Shown piece by piece: positions 55,096 to 62,376 of a stretch of 62,376 bases of DNA. Location: assembly GCA_026984935.1 (NCBI GenBank), contig JALSRD010000039.1:1-62376 (forward strand), given 5' to 3'. Numbering within the stretch: the stretch's first letter is position 1; each line of letters begins with the position of its first letter. The translations under genes were made by a program, and so were the position numbers. The notes below the pieces were generated by a model. The model worked only from the letters and a program-made list of their open reading frames with translations, was not told where the DNA came from and searched no databases. The DNA comes from Desulfobacterales bacterium (GTDB lineage: Bacteria; Desulfobacterota; Desulfobacteria; Desulfobacterales; JALSRD01).

Positions 55096-55455
55096 TCAAG
55101 GCTTGTCGTACTGCTGCTGCAGGCGTCGCGCATCGGCGGCCTCACGCTCCAAGGTTTCCAGGCGCTTGTGCAACTGCATAAGCTGCGCGCTGATCAGACG
55201 CAGACTTTTCAGTACATGCATCTGGGGACCCGGCTCGGTCTGCTTCGTCGGTTGCAGCAGTGCCCCGAGCCGGTCGAGTTCGGCGTTGAGTTCCGTTAAC
55301 ATTGCGTTTTTTTCTTTCTGGGATTGTCGGGCAGTCGGCGGCATGCCGGCCGCCTGCGGCGGGCGCCGCTTTTTTCTGGCCTGATGGGTCATCCAGTAGC
55401 CGATCAGAACCGCTGCCAGGATGGTTAAGAGAATGAAAACCGGGTCGGCGCCCAT
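55096..55455 (-). CDS. Small membrane-anchored coiled-coil protein
   Basis: The 119-aa protein has one N-terminal transmembrane helix ('VFILLTILAAVLIGYWM'), a basic stretch ('HQARKKRRPP') and a coiled coil (about 45-115). No family recognised. ATG 55455 follows GGAGAAAATCC; a longer ORF from 55569 overlaps oleC and is rejected. It lies just downstream of oleC on the same strand and may share its transcript. Confidence 0.6.
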   Translation of the reverse strand: MGADPVFILLTILAAVLIGYWMTHQARKKRRPPQAAGMPPTARQSQKEKNAMLTELNAELDRLGALLQPTKQTEPGPQMHVLKSLRLISAQLMQLHKRLETLEREAADARRLQQQYDKP

Positions 55456-55477
55456 GGATTTTCTCCGCTGTCTCGGA

Positions 55478-57148
55478 TTACCTTCTGGTTTCAGCATCCG
55501 GGCCGAGCCGCTTTTGCGCCCAGACTGCCAGCTTTTCACGAAATATCTTCGAATTGTGGCGAATGTCAACCGGAAAGTCGGTGTGCAGCAAAATGGTGGA
55601 AATGGCGGCGGTTAATGGGCTCTGCTTCGCCAGTGCCAGCAGTTCACGCTGGATTTTGGCTTTTGCGGCGCGCTTGACCCGCCGGCGCAGCTCGACGCAC
55701 ATGACCGGTTGCTGGTGCGGCGGCCGCCCGATGCCCACCAGCGCGCTGCGCCGTACGGCGGGGTGACGGTTGAAGATCGCTTCGCAGGGCACGGTGTAGA
55801 GCATCTGCCGCTGCATGACGACACGCTGGCTCTTGCGGCCGCAGAACCACAGGCGGCCCCGTTTGTCGATCCATCCCAGGTCACCCATGCGATGCCAGAA
55901 ACGGTCGCCGTCTGCAATTTTGGCCAGCCGGTCGGCAGCCGGGTTCTCGAAATAGCGGCGGGTGACCAGGTCTCCGCAAACAGCGATTTCGCCGATTTCC
56001 CCATCGGGCACCTCCAGTTCCGGTCGCCAGTTTTCGATGGCCCCGTCGCTGATCGTAATGATGCGCAGCCGCGTGCCGGCCAACGGTCGCCCCACGCACA
56101 TGCCGTAGCCCTGTTCGCTCAGTTCCCGGGTCTTGCCCAGAATTTCGGCGCTGGCGATGGATGTCAGCGGGACGGCCTCGGTGGCGCCGTAAGGCGTATG
56201 GATCTCGCTGCCCGCAGCCAGCATACCGGCAAAGCGCGCGATATTTTCCGGATACACCGGCGCTCCGGCCGACACGACGCGTTTCAAGGAGGGCAGTTTG
56301 ATGCCGTGGGCCCGGCCGTAGCGCCCCACGCGGTCCAGCAGGGCCGGGGAGGCGAACATGTTGGTGACGCCGTGATTGGTGACAGCTTCGATGATTTTGC
56401 GCGGATCCACGTGCGCCGGCCGGGTGGGGTCCATGTCCGGTATGACGGCGGTCATGCCCAGGGCCGGGTCGAACAGCGCGAACAATGGAAAAGTGGGCAG
56501 GTCGATTTCCCCCGGACGGATGCCGAAGGCCTCCCGTATCTGGTGGATCTGGGCCCGGAAGTTGGCGTGCGTGTAAACAACGCCCTTGGCCGGACCGGTG
56601 CTGCCGGTGGTGAACAAAATGGCCGCCGTGTCGTCGGCGCCGGTGGTGGTCGGCGTAAGCGGTGCAAATGGCGACCGCGACAGGTGCGCCAGGGTCGTGC
56701 CGCCCCAGAACCACCGTTTCCCCACCGTGACCCAGACCGACACGCTGCGGAAAAATTTGGGGAAGCATTTTCGCAGGGCATGCGCCGGCGGGATGCCAAT
56801 GAAGGCCTGCGGCCGGCTGGACTGCAGACAGTGCAGCATACGCCAGAGCCCCATGCCCGGATCGACGACCACCGGTACGGCTGCGGCCTTGAAGAGCGCG
56901 AAGGTCAGCACGAAAAAGTCCAGGCTCGGCCGCACCATCACAATGGTACGCATGCCGGGCGCCAGGCCGTATGCGCCAAGTGCCCGGGCCAGACGGCTGG
57001 ATTCGCGCTCCAGCTGGGCGAAGGTCAGGTGGGTATAGGCCACGCGCCCAAACCGGTCGCGGGTGTGCGGAAAAACCACCGCCCGCCGGTGGGGATGGGC
57101 GCGTGCGGCGTTGCTGAGCAGTTCGGCGATGTTGAAGGCTTCGCTCAT
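55478..57148 (-). CDS. oleC: OleC-like beta-lactone synthetase (AMP-dependent ligase fold)
   Basis: The 556-aa ANL-superfamily protein has the P-loop-like 'ILFTTGSTGPAKGVVYTH' core 'FTTGSTGPAKGV', 'TPYGATEAVPLTSI', 'GEIAVCGDLVTRRYF' and 'HRMGDLGWIDKRGRLWFCGR' core 'MGDLGWIDKRGRL'. OleC turns a beta-hydroxy acid into a beta-lactone in long-chain olefin synthesis. 'FPLFALFDPALGMTAVIPDMDP' core 'FALFDPALGMTAVIPDMDP' is typical of OleC-like members, from memory. It overlaps oleB by 4 bp, and the oleA-oleB-oleC order supports the call. Confidence 0.88.
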   Translation of the reverse strand: MSEAFNIAELLSNAARAHPHRRAVVFPHTRDRFGRVAYTHLTFAQLERESSRLARALGAYGLAPGMRTIVMVRPSLDFFVLTFALFKAAAVPVVVDPGMGLWRMLHCLQSSRPQAFIGIPPAHALRKCFPKFFRSVSVWVTVGKRWFWGGTTLAHLSRSPFAPLTPTTTGADDTAAILFTTGSTGPAKGVVYTHANFRAQIHQIREAFGIRPGEIDLPTFPLFALFDPALGMTAVIPDMDPTRPAHVDPRKIIEAVTNHGVTNMFASPALLDRVGRYGRAHGIKLPSLKRVVSAGAPVYPENIARFAGMLAAGSEIHTPYGATEAVPLTSIASAEILGKTRELSEQGYGMCVGRPLAGTRLRIITISDGAIENWRPELEVPDGEIGEIAVCGDLVTRRYFENPAADRLAKIADGDRFWHRMGDLGWIDKRGRLWFCGRKSQRVVMQRQMLYTVPCEAIFNRHPAVRRSALVGIGRPPHQQPVMCVELRRRVKRAAKAKIQRELLALAKQSPLTAAISTILLHTDFPVDIRHNSKIFREKLAVWAQKRLGPDAETRR

Positions 57149-58110
57149 GACCGATAAACCGCCCCGGTGTTTTTTTGCAGAAAGTGCCGCACCCTCGCGC
57201 TGACCGCCTGGGGGGCATCTTCCAGCAGATAGTGGCCGGCATTTTTAAAAACATGCACTTCGGCCTGCGGCAGGCGCCGGCGCCAGGCGGCAAGGTAGTC
57301 TGTGTCAAATACGAAATCTTTAGCTCCCCAGCAGATCAGGGCCGGCCGGTTTTTAAAGCGCTTCAGGCCGCCATCGACCCTCCGGGCCAGTTCATAGGAC
57401 GGGTCGCAACGAGACAGCGGGATGTCGCGCACGAACCACAGTGTCGCCAAGCGGCTTGCCGGGGTGGCGTAGGGCGCCAGCAGGGCCTGCCGGATCTCGG
57501 GCTTAAGCGGCCGGGCCGGCGCCATGTAAACCGCGGCGCGTGCAAAAAGGTTCAGCCCCAGCACCGCGCCGGCGGCCAGGGGGCCGCCCCGGCGCACCAG
57601 CTGCAGCCGCAGGGGGAGTTTTTTGCCGCCCGGCGGCAGGAAAGCGGCCGTGTTCAGAATCACCAGGCGTGCGACGCGCCGGGGATGCCGCACAGCCCAT
57701 GCCATGCCGATCATACCGCCCCAGTCATGCATCACCAGGGTGACGCCGCGCCGGATGCCCAGTGCGTCGATCAGTGCTTCCAGGTCGTCCACGCGGCTTT
57801 GAAGCCGGAAATCGTAGCCGCCGGGCCGCGGTTTGTCCGACAGGCCGCAGCCCATGTGGTCGGGCACGATCACCCGGCAGAAATCCCGCAGGCCGCATAT
57901 CAGGTGGCGGAAGTAGAAGGACCAGGTGGGGTTGCCGTGCAGCATCAGTACCGGCGGGCCGCTTCCCTCGTCGAGGTAATGGTAGCGCAGGCCGTGCAAA
58001 GACAGGAAGTGGGACCGGAAAGGGTAGTGTCCGGCCAAGTACCGCCGGTTTGGGGTGGGCGCTTCTTTGCGGGTGCTTTTTCGCGGCCGGTTTGGCTGTT
58101 CTGGCGGCAT
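57145..58110 (-). CDS. oleB: OleB-like alpha/beta hydrolase (beta-lactone decarboxylase)
   Basis: The 321-aa haloalkane-dehalogenase-like hydrolase has the nucleophile Asp129 in 'VMHDWGGMIGMAW', 'HGNPTWSFYFRHL' (oxyanion and halide-like Asn/Trp) and the catalytic His in 'NAGHYLLEDAP'. OleB decarboxylates the beta-lactone to a cis-olefin. ATG 58110 has GGAG 11 bases upstream, overlapping the end of oleA; the ORF's earlier start is rejected. It overlaps oleC by 4 bp. Confidence 0.9.
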   Translation of the reverse strand: MPPEQPNRPRKSTRKEAPTPNRRYLAGHYPFRSHFLSLHGLRYHYLDEGSGPPVLMLHGNPTWSFYFRHLICGLRDFCRVIVPDHMGCGLSDKPRPGGYDFRLQSRVDDLEALIDALGIRRGVTLVMHDWGGMIGMAWAVRHPRRVARLVILNTAAFLPPGGKKLPLRLQLVRRGGPLAAGAVLGLNLFARAAVYMAPARPLKPEIRQALLAPYATPASRLATLWFVRDIPLSRCDPSYELARRVDGGLKRFKNRPALICWGAKDFVFDTDYLAAWRRRLPQAEVHVFKNAGHYLLEDAPQAVSARVRHFLQKNTGAVYRS

Positions 58111-58114
58111 GGGC

Positions 58115-59155
58115 CTACCACTCCAGCCCAAGCATCAGGCAGTTGAGCCCGCTGCCGATGCCCAGGAAGGCCACTCGCTGGCGGTGCTTGAGAAACCGGC
58201 GTTCAGAGGCAATGGCCGCCGTGATGGGCAGCGAAACCGTGCCGATGTTGCCCAGGTGGGCAAAGGTGGAAAAGTCTTTGTGCGCCGGGATGCCCAGCTT
58301 TTCCAGGATGGTCCGCTGATGGGTGGCGCCCACCTGGTGACAGATCACCTTGTCGGGCAGGTCCGCCGGCCAGGCCAGTTCAGCGCGAAAAGCCCTGAAA
58401 GTCTCGATGCCCAGGGCCACCCCGTGGTTCAGCACCGCCACTGAATCGGTTTCCATAAAACGCGTGCCTTCAGCCAAACGGCCGTGCTCCGGACCCCAGC
58501 GGCAGAGGTCATGGTAGGCCGGCGCACTGCGCGCAACGCCGCCGGCCAGGCGGTGTCCACGGCTGTTGGCCGCAGCGCCGGTGAGGACGACGGCCACCGC
58601 GCCGGAGCCGCCGGTCAGGGTGGCCACGGTTTTCTTGAACATCTCCATGGTGGGGCATTCGAGCAGGCGCTGAACCGAGATGTCGATGATCTGGCGCGAG
58701 GACTCGCAGGAGAGCACCATACCGGCCTCGATCTGCTTGAGTTCGATGGCGGCGGCGACCTGCAGCATGCCGTTTAAAACCCCCAGGCAGGCATTGGAGA
58801 CATCGTAGATCTGGGCTTCGGGGCCCACACCCAGGCGATGGGCGACTTCACAGGCCGTGGCCGGCTCCAGCCAGTCCCGGCAGACGCCGCCGTAAACCAG
58901 CATGCCGATGTCAGAGACGTCCACGGCCGACTGGTCCAGGGCTTTGCGGCCGGCCTGCAGCGCTCCCTGACTCATGGTGAAATCCGTGCCCCACAGGCGA
59001 CGCTCCCGCACTCCGGTGAGCGCTTCGAGTTGCCCCGGTTGAAAGTGGAGTTTGGCATACAGCGGTGCCAGGCGCTCCTCCAGGTCTTCGGAAGTCAGCA
59101 CGTTGGGCGCCAGCTCGTAGCCAAAGGCGTCGATGTAGACATTCGAAAAAAGCAT
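58115..59155 (-). CDS. oleA: OleA-like acyl-CoA head-to-head condensing enzyme
   Basis: The 346-aa thiolase-fold KAS III-like protein has Cys123 ('NACLGVLNG'), His273 ('ICHQVGATHQ') and Asn303 ('HLGNIGTVSLP'). Glu97 in 'DWLEPATAC' may be the OleA-type glutamate that reaches the partner active site. OleA condenses two acyl-CoAs to a beta-keto acid. It precedes oleB by 4 bp and follows the synthase gene by about 60 bp. A plain FabH is less likely given the oleBC context. Confidence 0.9.
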   Translation of the reverse strand: MLFSNVYIDAFGYELAPNVLTSEDLEERLAPLYAKLHFQPGQLEALTGVRERRLWGTDFTMSQGALQAGRKALDQSAVDVSDIGMLVYGGVCRDWLEPATACEVAHRLGVGPEAQIYDVSNACLGVLNGMLQVAAAIELKQIEAGMVLSCESSRQIIDISVQRLLECPTMEMFKKTVATLTGGSGAVAVVLTGAAANSRGHRLAGGVARSAPAYHDLCRWGPEHGRLAEGTRFMETDSVAVLNHGVALGIETFRAFRAELAWPADLPDKVICHQVGATHQRTILEKLGIPAHKDFSTFAHLGNIGTVSLPITAAIASERRFLKHRQRVAFLGIGSGLNCLMLGLEW

Positions 59156-59218
59156 CTTGCGATTATACCTGCGGTAAATGGTGTTGTGTTTTTTTTAGGG
59201 CATACAAATATAACGTGC

Positions 59219-62200
59219 TCAGTGCTGCGGCACAAGGGCAATGCCGAAATCCTGCATTTCATAGATGCACAGGCCATCCACCTTCAGGAATCCGGAGGCC
59301 AGCAGGCGCGGTTGCGGCGGCGGGTCAATGCGATGGATTACGGCTTCGACGGTTACGTGCCGGTTTTGCGGGGTGACCTGACCGCGGTAGACCCAACGGT
59401 GCGCTTTCCCGACGACCAGCGAAAAGCAGTGGTCCTTTTCGAGCTGTGGCCAGCGTGCCAGTGCCGCGTGCTTCAGCAGTTGGATGAAAGCTTCTATCCC
59501 CAGGGAACCGGGCCAGACCGGGTCCTGGAAAAAGTGGGCCGCAAAAAACCACTCGTCCGGGTCCACGCGTTTGATCCCGCGAATATAGCCGCGCCCGTGG
59601 GGGCCGCCGTCCGGAATGTAGGCCTCGATGCGATCGAGCATGCGCAGGGCGGAAGCGGGCATGCGCAGGCCCCGGGCGGGATCTCTCGGAGGGCCTTGCG
59701 CCGCCGCTGCTGGGGTGAGCGGCGGGATGTCCTTGAAATCGCAGAAAGATGCAGCCGCGATTTCCGGTTTGGCGGGCTGCCAGCAGCGCGTCTCGGCATC
59801 TGCAATGCCATTTTGCCGCGACAGCGCCCGACGGGTGAAAAAACCAAAGTAGGTGCTGCCGGTGTACACCGGTTGGTCACTTGTCAGAATTTCAAAATCG
59901 AAATGCTCGATGATCATGTCGGCGGCCTGGCTGACCTTGGTCAGGCGGGCCCGCAGGCACAGTTCCTGTGGGCCGGGGCCCACGTCGGCTGCCAGGCGAC
60001 CCCGGCCGCCGAGATTGCGAAAGTGCAAACCAACCCGGCTGGCAAGCGCCGATCCGAGATAGGCGGCCAGCCATCCGCAGGATTGCAGCGCGCATTCCAG
60101 CAGCACGCAGTAAGGCATGTGCGGGTTGCGATCGGCGGCAAAGTACCAGTTGCTCGGCCGGACGTGATGTTCGGCCGTGATCCAGCCGCCGGGTGCCAGC
60201 TGCAGGGCCGGCGGTTCGGCGTCGGTAACGCGGTCGAGGAAAAGAAACGGCGGCGACGGCAGGCGTGCTACGAAGTCGCCGTTGTCAAAGCGTGCATAGG
60301 CCTGGCCGAAACAGGCCGAGGGCCGGCCGCGGGCGAAAGCTTCGAGCTGCGCACGGTCGCAAAGCGGACCGGGTCGGGTCCGGGGCCACAGCGTCTGGAT
60401 TTCAGCTTGTGTGACGTTGGTCATTTTCAGGGTGAGGTCGTCGAAAGAGACGATGTGGTGGTCGTCGGCGAACATGTGGGCGTCGGCCACGGCATAGGGC
60501 TCCGGGCCGTACCCCAGTTCCTTGACTTCAACCTCGTAGACCACGTGGCGGGTGCGGGGGGTAACCGGGCCGCGGCATTTCAGGCGACTGGCAATACCGG
60601 CAACGGGCTCATAACAGGTGTCGGGGCGGTCGCTGAGCCATCCCATACGCTGCAGAAAGATACGCAGCGTGTGGGCGCAGCACTCGTACATCAATGTTCC
60701 CGGCATGACGCGGTCATCGACGAAATGGCAGGTCAGAAACCAGTCGTCGGGGTGGATGTCGCTCTGGGACCGGATGCTGCCCAGGCCGTAGCGCCCGCCG
60801 GCGGGGTCGATTTCAAGTACACGGTGGATAAGCCGCATGTGCCCCCCCGGCAGCCGCAGGCCGGGGGCGATGGATTTGCCGGCAAAGGCCGGCCCGAAAC
60901 ACTGCTCCAGCGCCCCGCGGCGCAGGGCGTCGATCTGGCGTTCATCGTAAGTTTCATGGGCCTCAAAAGGCGCAAGCGGCCGCCATCCTTGGGGAAGCCT
61001 GCCTGGCTGCGGGGACCGTGCGGACGCTTTGCGCACGATACCGCCGGAGGACTCGATTTCCGTGGCGGTAAAGAAGCCGGCACATCCGGACCGCATGGAG
61101 ATCAGGCGCTGATCGCCGATATAACCGTCGAAATGAAAAAAGAAAAGGTAGGTTTCCCCCTGGCGCACGAATCTTTCGATTTCGATTTCATAGCGGACCA
61201 CTTCGTTGGGCACCGGCAGGCCGCGGTGGAAAGTGACGCTGGCATCCAGCAAGCGGTAGGTGCGTCTGCCGCGCACCGCCAGATCGATACCCAGGTAGGC
61301 ACACAGGAAAAGGTCAGCCTGGCCGGCCTCCACCGCGATGCACACCGGCGCCCGGCCGCCGTCCAGGTACCAGGCATTTTGCTTGACATCGTGTTCGGTG
61401 ACGATCTTGCCCGGTCCCAGTGAACCCTTGCGGCCGTGGATCGATAAAATCCGGTCGACCAGCATCAGGGGCTCATCGGGCAGGCGTACGCGGGCGGCAA
61501 AGCGGTCGACCTCGGCAAACTCGGGCCCCAGCACCCTGGCCGCGCTGCCGGTGGCAAATTCCAGGCACTGCTCGCGGGAAAAGGCCGGTGGGTTTTTAAC
61601 GCGTGGTCCCGCCGGACTGGCCGGTACCTGTCGATGGAGGTCCGTGTACAGCTGCAGTGCGCCTGCATAGCTGTCAAGCAGGCGGGCCGAGAGCTGCAGG
61701 AATCTGCGGTGGGCCGCGGCCGTGGCGTTACTGTTTTCCAGCAGGCGTTCAAGTGCGCGCGCCGGAACGGCTTTGGATCTCGGCTGCAGTGGCGTGGAAG
61801 GTGCCGTTTTACGGGGTTTCGCCCGCAGACAGCGGCGGGCTGCGTCCGGGATGGGCAAAATGCCGCCCACCGGCAGATGCAAAAGCCGCTCCGCCGGCGG
61901 GTTTTGCGTCCCGGGGTGTGCATCCCGGGCGTTGTCATATAGAAAGGACAGGCCGACCGGGACCGCTTGGAGCAGCAGCCGGGCCAGCAGGTGCAGCAGT
62001 CCGGCGATTTCGTCGCGTCCCGGCGGGTTTGCCGAAATGGCCAGGTGCGGGCGGTCTGCCAGAATGTCCGCGATCATGCGCGTGCACGAGGCGCGCGGCC
62101 CGGTTTCTACAAAGATGCGCACGCCGTCCGCATAAGCCCGCTGGATGAGCGCGGGAAAGTCGAAGCCGTCCAGAGCCTGGGCGAGGATCGAGTCGGCGGC

Positions 62201-62376
62201 CGTGTCCGGGTTGAGGTCGTAGGCGCGCGCCCAGGCGCAGCTGTAAAAGCGTATGCCGGCGACGGGCCGTGTGGCGGTGCGGTGCAGGTTGCGGTAGGCG
62301 TCGCGGACACTTTGCACGGCGTCGCAGTGTACCGTGGTGGTGCCTCGCAGGTAGACGGCATCGGCGGCAAGCGCCT
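59219..62376 (-). CDS. PfaC-like multidomain synthase, C-terminal part (AT-like plus four FabA-like hotdog domains)
   Basis: The frame is open to the window edge, so the N-terminus is missing. Visible in about 1050 residues: the end of an acyltransferase-like domain ('GIRFYSCAWARAYDL', 'VRIFVETGPRASCTRMI'), a linker, then four FabA-type hotdog units: near 'EPLMLVDRILSIHG', 'MRLIHRVLEIDPAGG' with 'FVDDRVMPGTLMYECCAH', 'PFLFLDRVTDAEP' with 'MPYCVLLECALQSCGWLAAYLG' core 'LLECALQSCGW', and 'LRMLDRIEAYIPDGG' with 'FFQDPVWPGSLGIEAF'. PfaC of PUFA synthases carries paired DH domains of this kind; heterocyst-glycolipid synthases are an alternative. Located just upstream of oleA, it may make the unsaturated acyl chains that OleABC joins. 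Confidence 0.8.
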   Translation of the reverse strand, partial: ALAADAVYLRGTTTVHCDAVQSVRDAYRNLHRTATRPVAGIRFYSCAWARAYDLNPDTAADSILAQALDGFDFPALIQRAYADGVRIFVETGPRASCTRMIADILADRPHLAISANPPGRDEIAGLLHLLARLLLQAVPVGLSFLYDNARDAHPGTQNPPAERLLHLPVGGILPIPDAARRCLRAKPRKTAPSTPLQPRSKAVPARALERLLENSNATAAAHRRFLQLSARLLDSYAGALQLYTDLHRQVPASPAGPRVKNPPAFSREQCLEFATGSAARVLGPEFAEVDRFAARVRLPDEPLMLVDRILSIHGRKGSLGPGKIVTEHDVKQNAWYLDGGRAPVCIAVEAGQADLFLCAYLGIDLAVRGRRTYRLLDASVTFHRGLPVPNEVVRYEIEIERFVRQGETYLFFFHFDGYIGDQRLISMRSGCAGFFTATEIESSGGIVRKASARSPQPGRLPQGWRPLAPFEAHETYDERQIDALRRGALEQCFGPAFAGKSIAPGLRLPGGHMRLIHRVLEIDPAGGRYGLGSIRSQSDIHPDDWFLTCHFVDDRVMPGTLMYECCAHTLRIFLQRMGWLSDRPDTCYEPVAGIASRLKCRGPVTPRTRHVVYEVEVKELGYGPEPYAVADAHMFADDHHIVSFDDLTLKMTNVTQAEIQTLWPRTRPGPLCDRAQLEAFARGRPSACFGQAYARFDNGDFVARLPSPPFLFLDRVTDAEPPALQLAPGGWITAEHHVRPSNWYFAADRNPHMPYCVLLECALQSCGWLAAYLGSALASRVGLHFRNLGGRGRLAADVGPGPQELCLRARLTKVSQAADMIIEHFDFEILTSDQPVYTGSTYFGFFTRRALSRQNGIADAETRCWQPAKPEIAAASFCDFKDIPPLTPAAAAQGPPRDPARGLRMPASALRMLDRIEAYIPDGGPHGRGYIRGIKRVDPDEWFFAAHFFQDPVWPGSLGIEAFIQLLKHAALARWPQLEKDHCFSLVVGKAHRWVYRGQVTPQNRHVTVEAVIHRIDPPPQPRLLASGFLKVDGLCIYEMQDFGIALVPQH

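Noticed and set aside
55709-57157. 482-codon plus-strand frame
   Set aside because: Mirror of oleC; composition is that of an antisense shadow.
58838-61423. 861-codon plus-strand open frame
   Set aside because: It lies antisense to the synthase and oleA, crosses their boundary, and its translation has no domain motifs. GC-rich coding DNA often leaves a long open antisense frame.

Overview
The window is about 62 kb of GC-rich bacterial chromosome, almost fully coding, with no rRNA, tRNA, CRISPR array or transposase that I can see. Gene content points to a deltaproteobacterium (Desulfobacterota, probably a Desulfobacterales-type sulfate reducer): an M23 peptidase-secA pair, a LarB homologue, an oleABC set beside a PfaC-like multidomain synthase, a selenoprotein with an in-frame UGA, and intergenic tracts built on 'AACCCAATAAACC'. 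The taxonomic call is inference; there is no marker RNA here.

Layout. 1-7.4 kb: a one-carbon/serine module (a fused GcvT-SHMT protein, a plant-type hydroxypyruvate reductase, a class I aminotransferase, folD), bracketed by two diverged copies of a structured repeat in opposite orientation. 7.4-15 kb: envelope and protein-quality genes (M23 peptidase, secA, then clpS-clpA-aat of the N-degron pathway and a HIT protein). 15-24 kb: mixed genes, including larB, an EVE-like/nuclease-like fusion, a CDP-alcohol phosphatidyltransferase, guaA, a TrpF-like protein lacking the usual catalytic Cys, efp, a DUF3047 protein and a class V aminotransferase.

24-34 kb: a co-directional run of seven exported proteins with no enzyme among them: a small lipoprotein, a CsgG-like lipoprotein with six fibronectin-III-like repeats, a second CsgG/FlgT-like secreted protein, a 1081-aa secreted protein with a long disordered middle, a TPR protein, a coiled-coil secreted protein and a short NPxNRYDP-repeat protein. 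I do not recognise this set as a described system; it is the best candidate here for a new surface or export apparatus.

34-37 kb: a cbiMNQO-type cobalt/nickel ECF transporter whose 5' leader carries a sigma70-type promoter, a possible 32-codon leader ORF and a strong intrinsic terminator, which suggests attenuation. 37-48 kb: a LOG-family protein, ftsH, cardiolipin synthase, a UPF0182 membrane protein broken by a frameshift at an A9 run, a PilZ protein, a Kup potassium transporter and an aspartate-type aminotransferase.

48-54 kb: a redox block. An ArsR regulator, an FAD oxidoreductase and a rhodanese-ferritin fusion lie on the minus strand. In the fusion the rhodanese active-site Cys codon is UGA, followed at +12 to +31 by a perfect 8-bp hairpin, so it is very likely a selenoprotein. 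On the plus strand are a membrane protein, a [2Fe-2S] ferredoxin and a DinG/XPD-type helicase. 54-62 kb: a DJ-1/PfpI protein, a small coiled-coil membrane protein, then oleC, oleB, oleA and the C-terminal part of a synthase with four FabA-like hotdog domains that runs off the window. Together these suggest head-to-head condensation of (poly)unsaturated acyl chains into very long-chain hydrocarbons.
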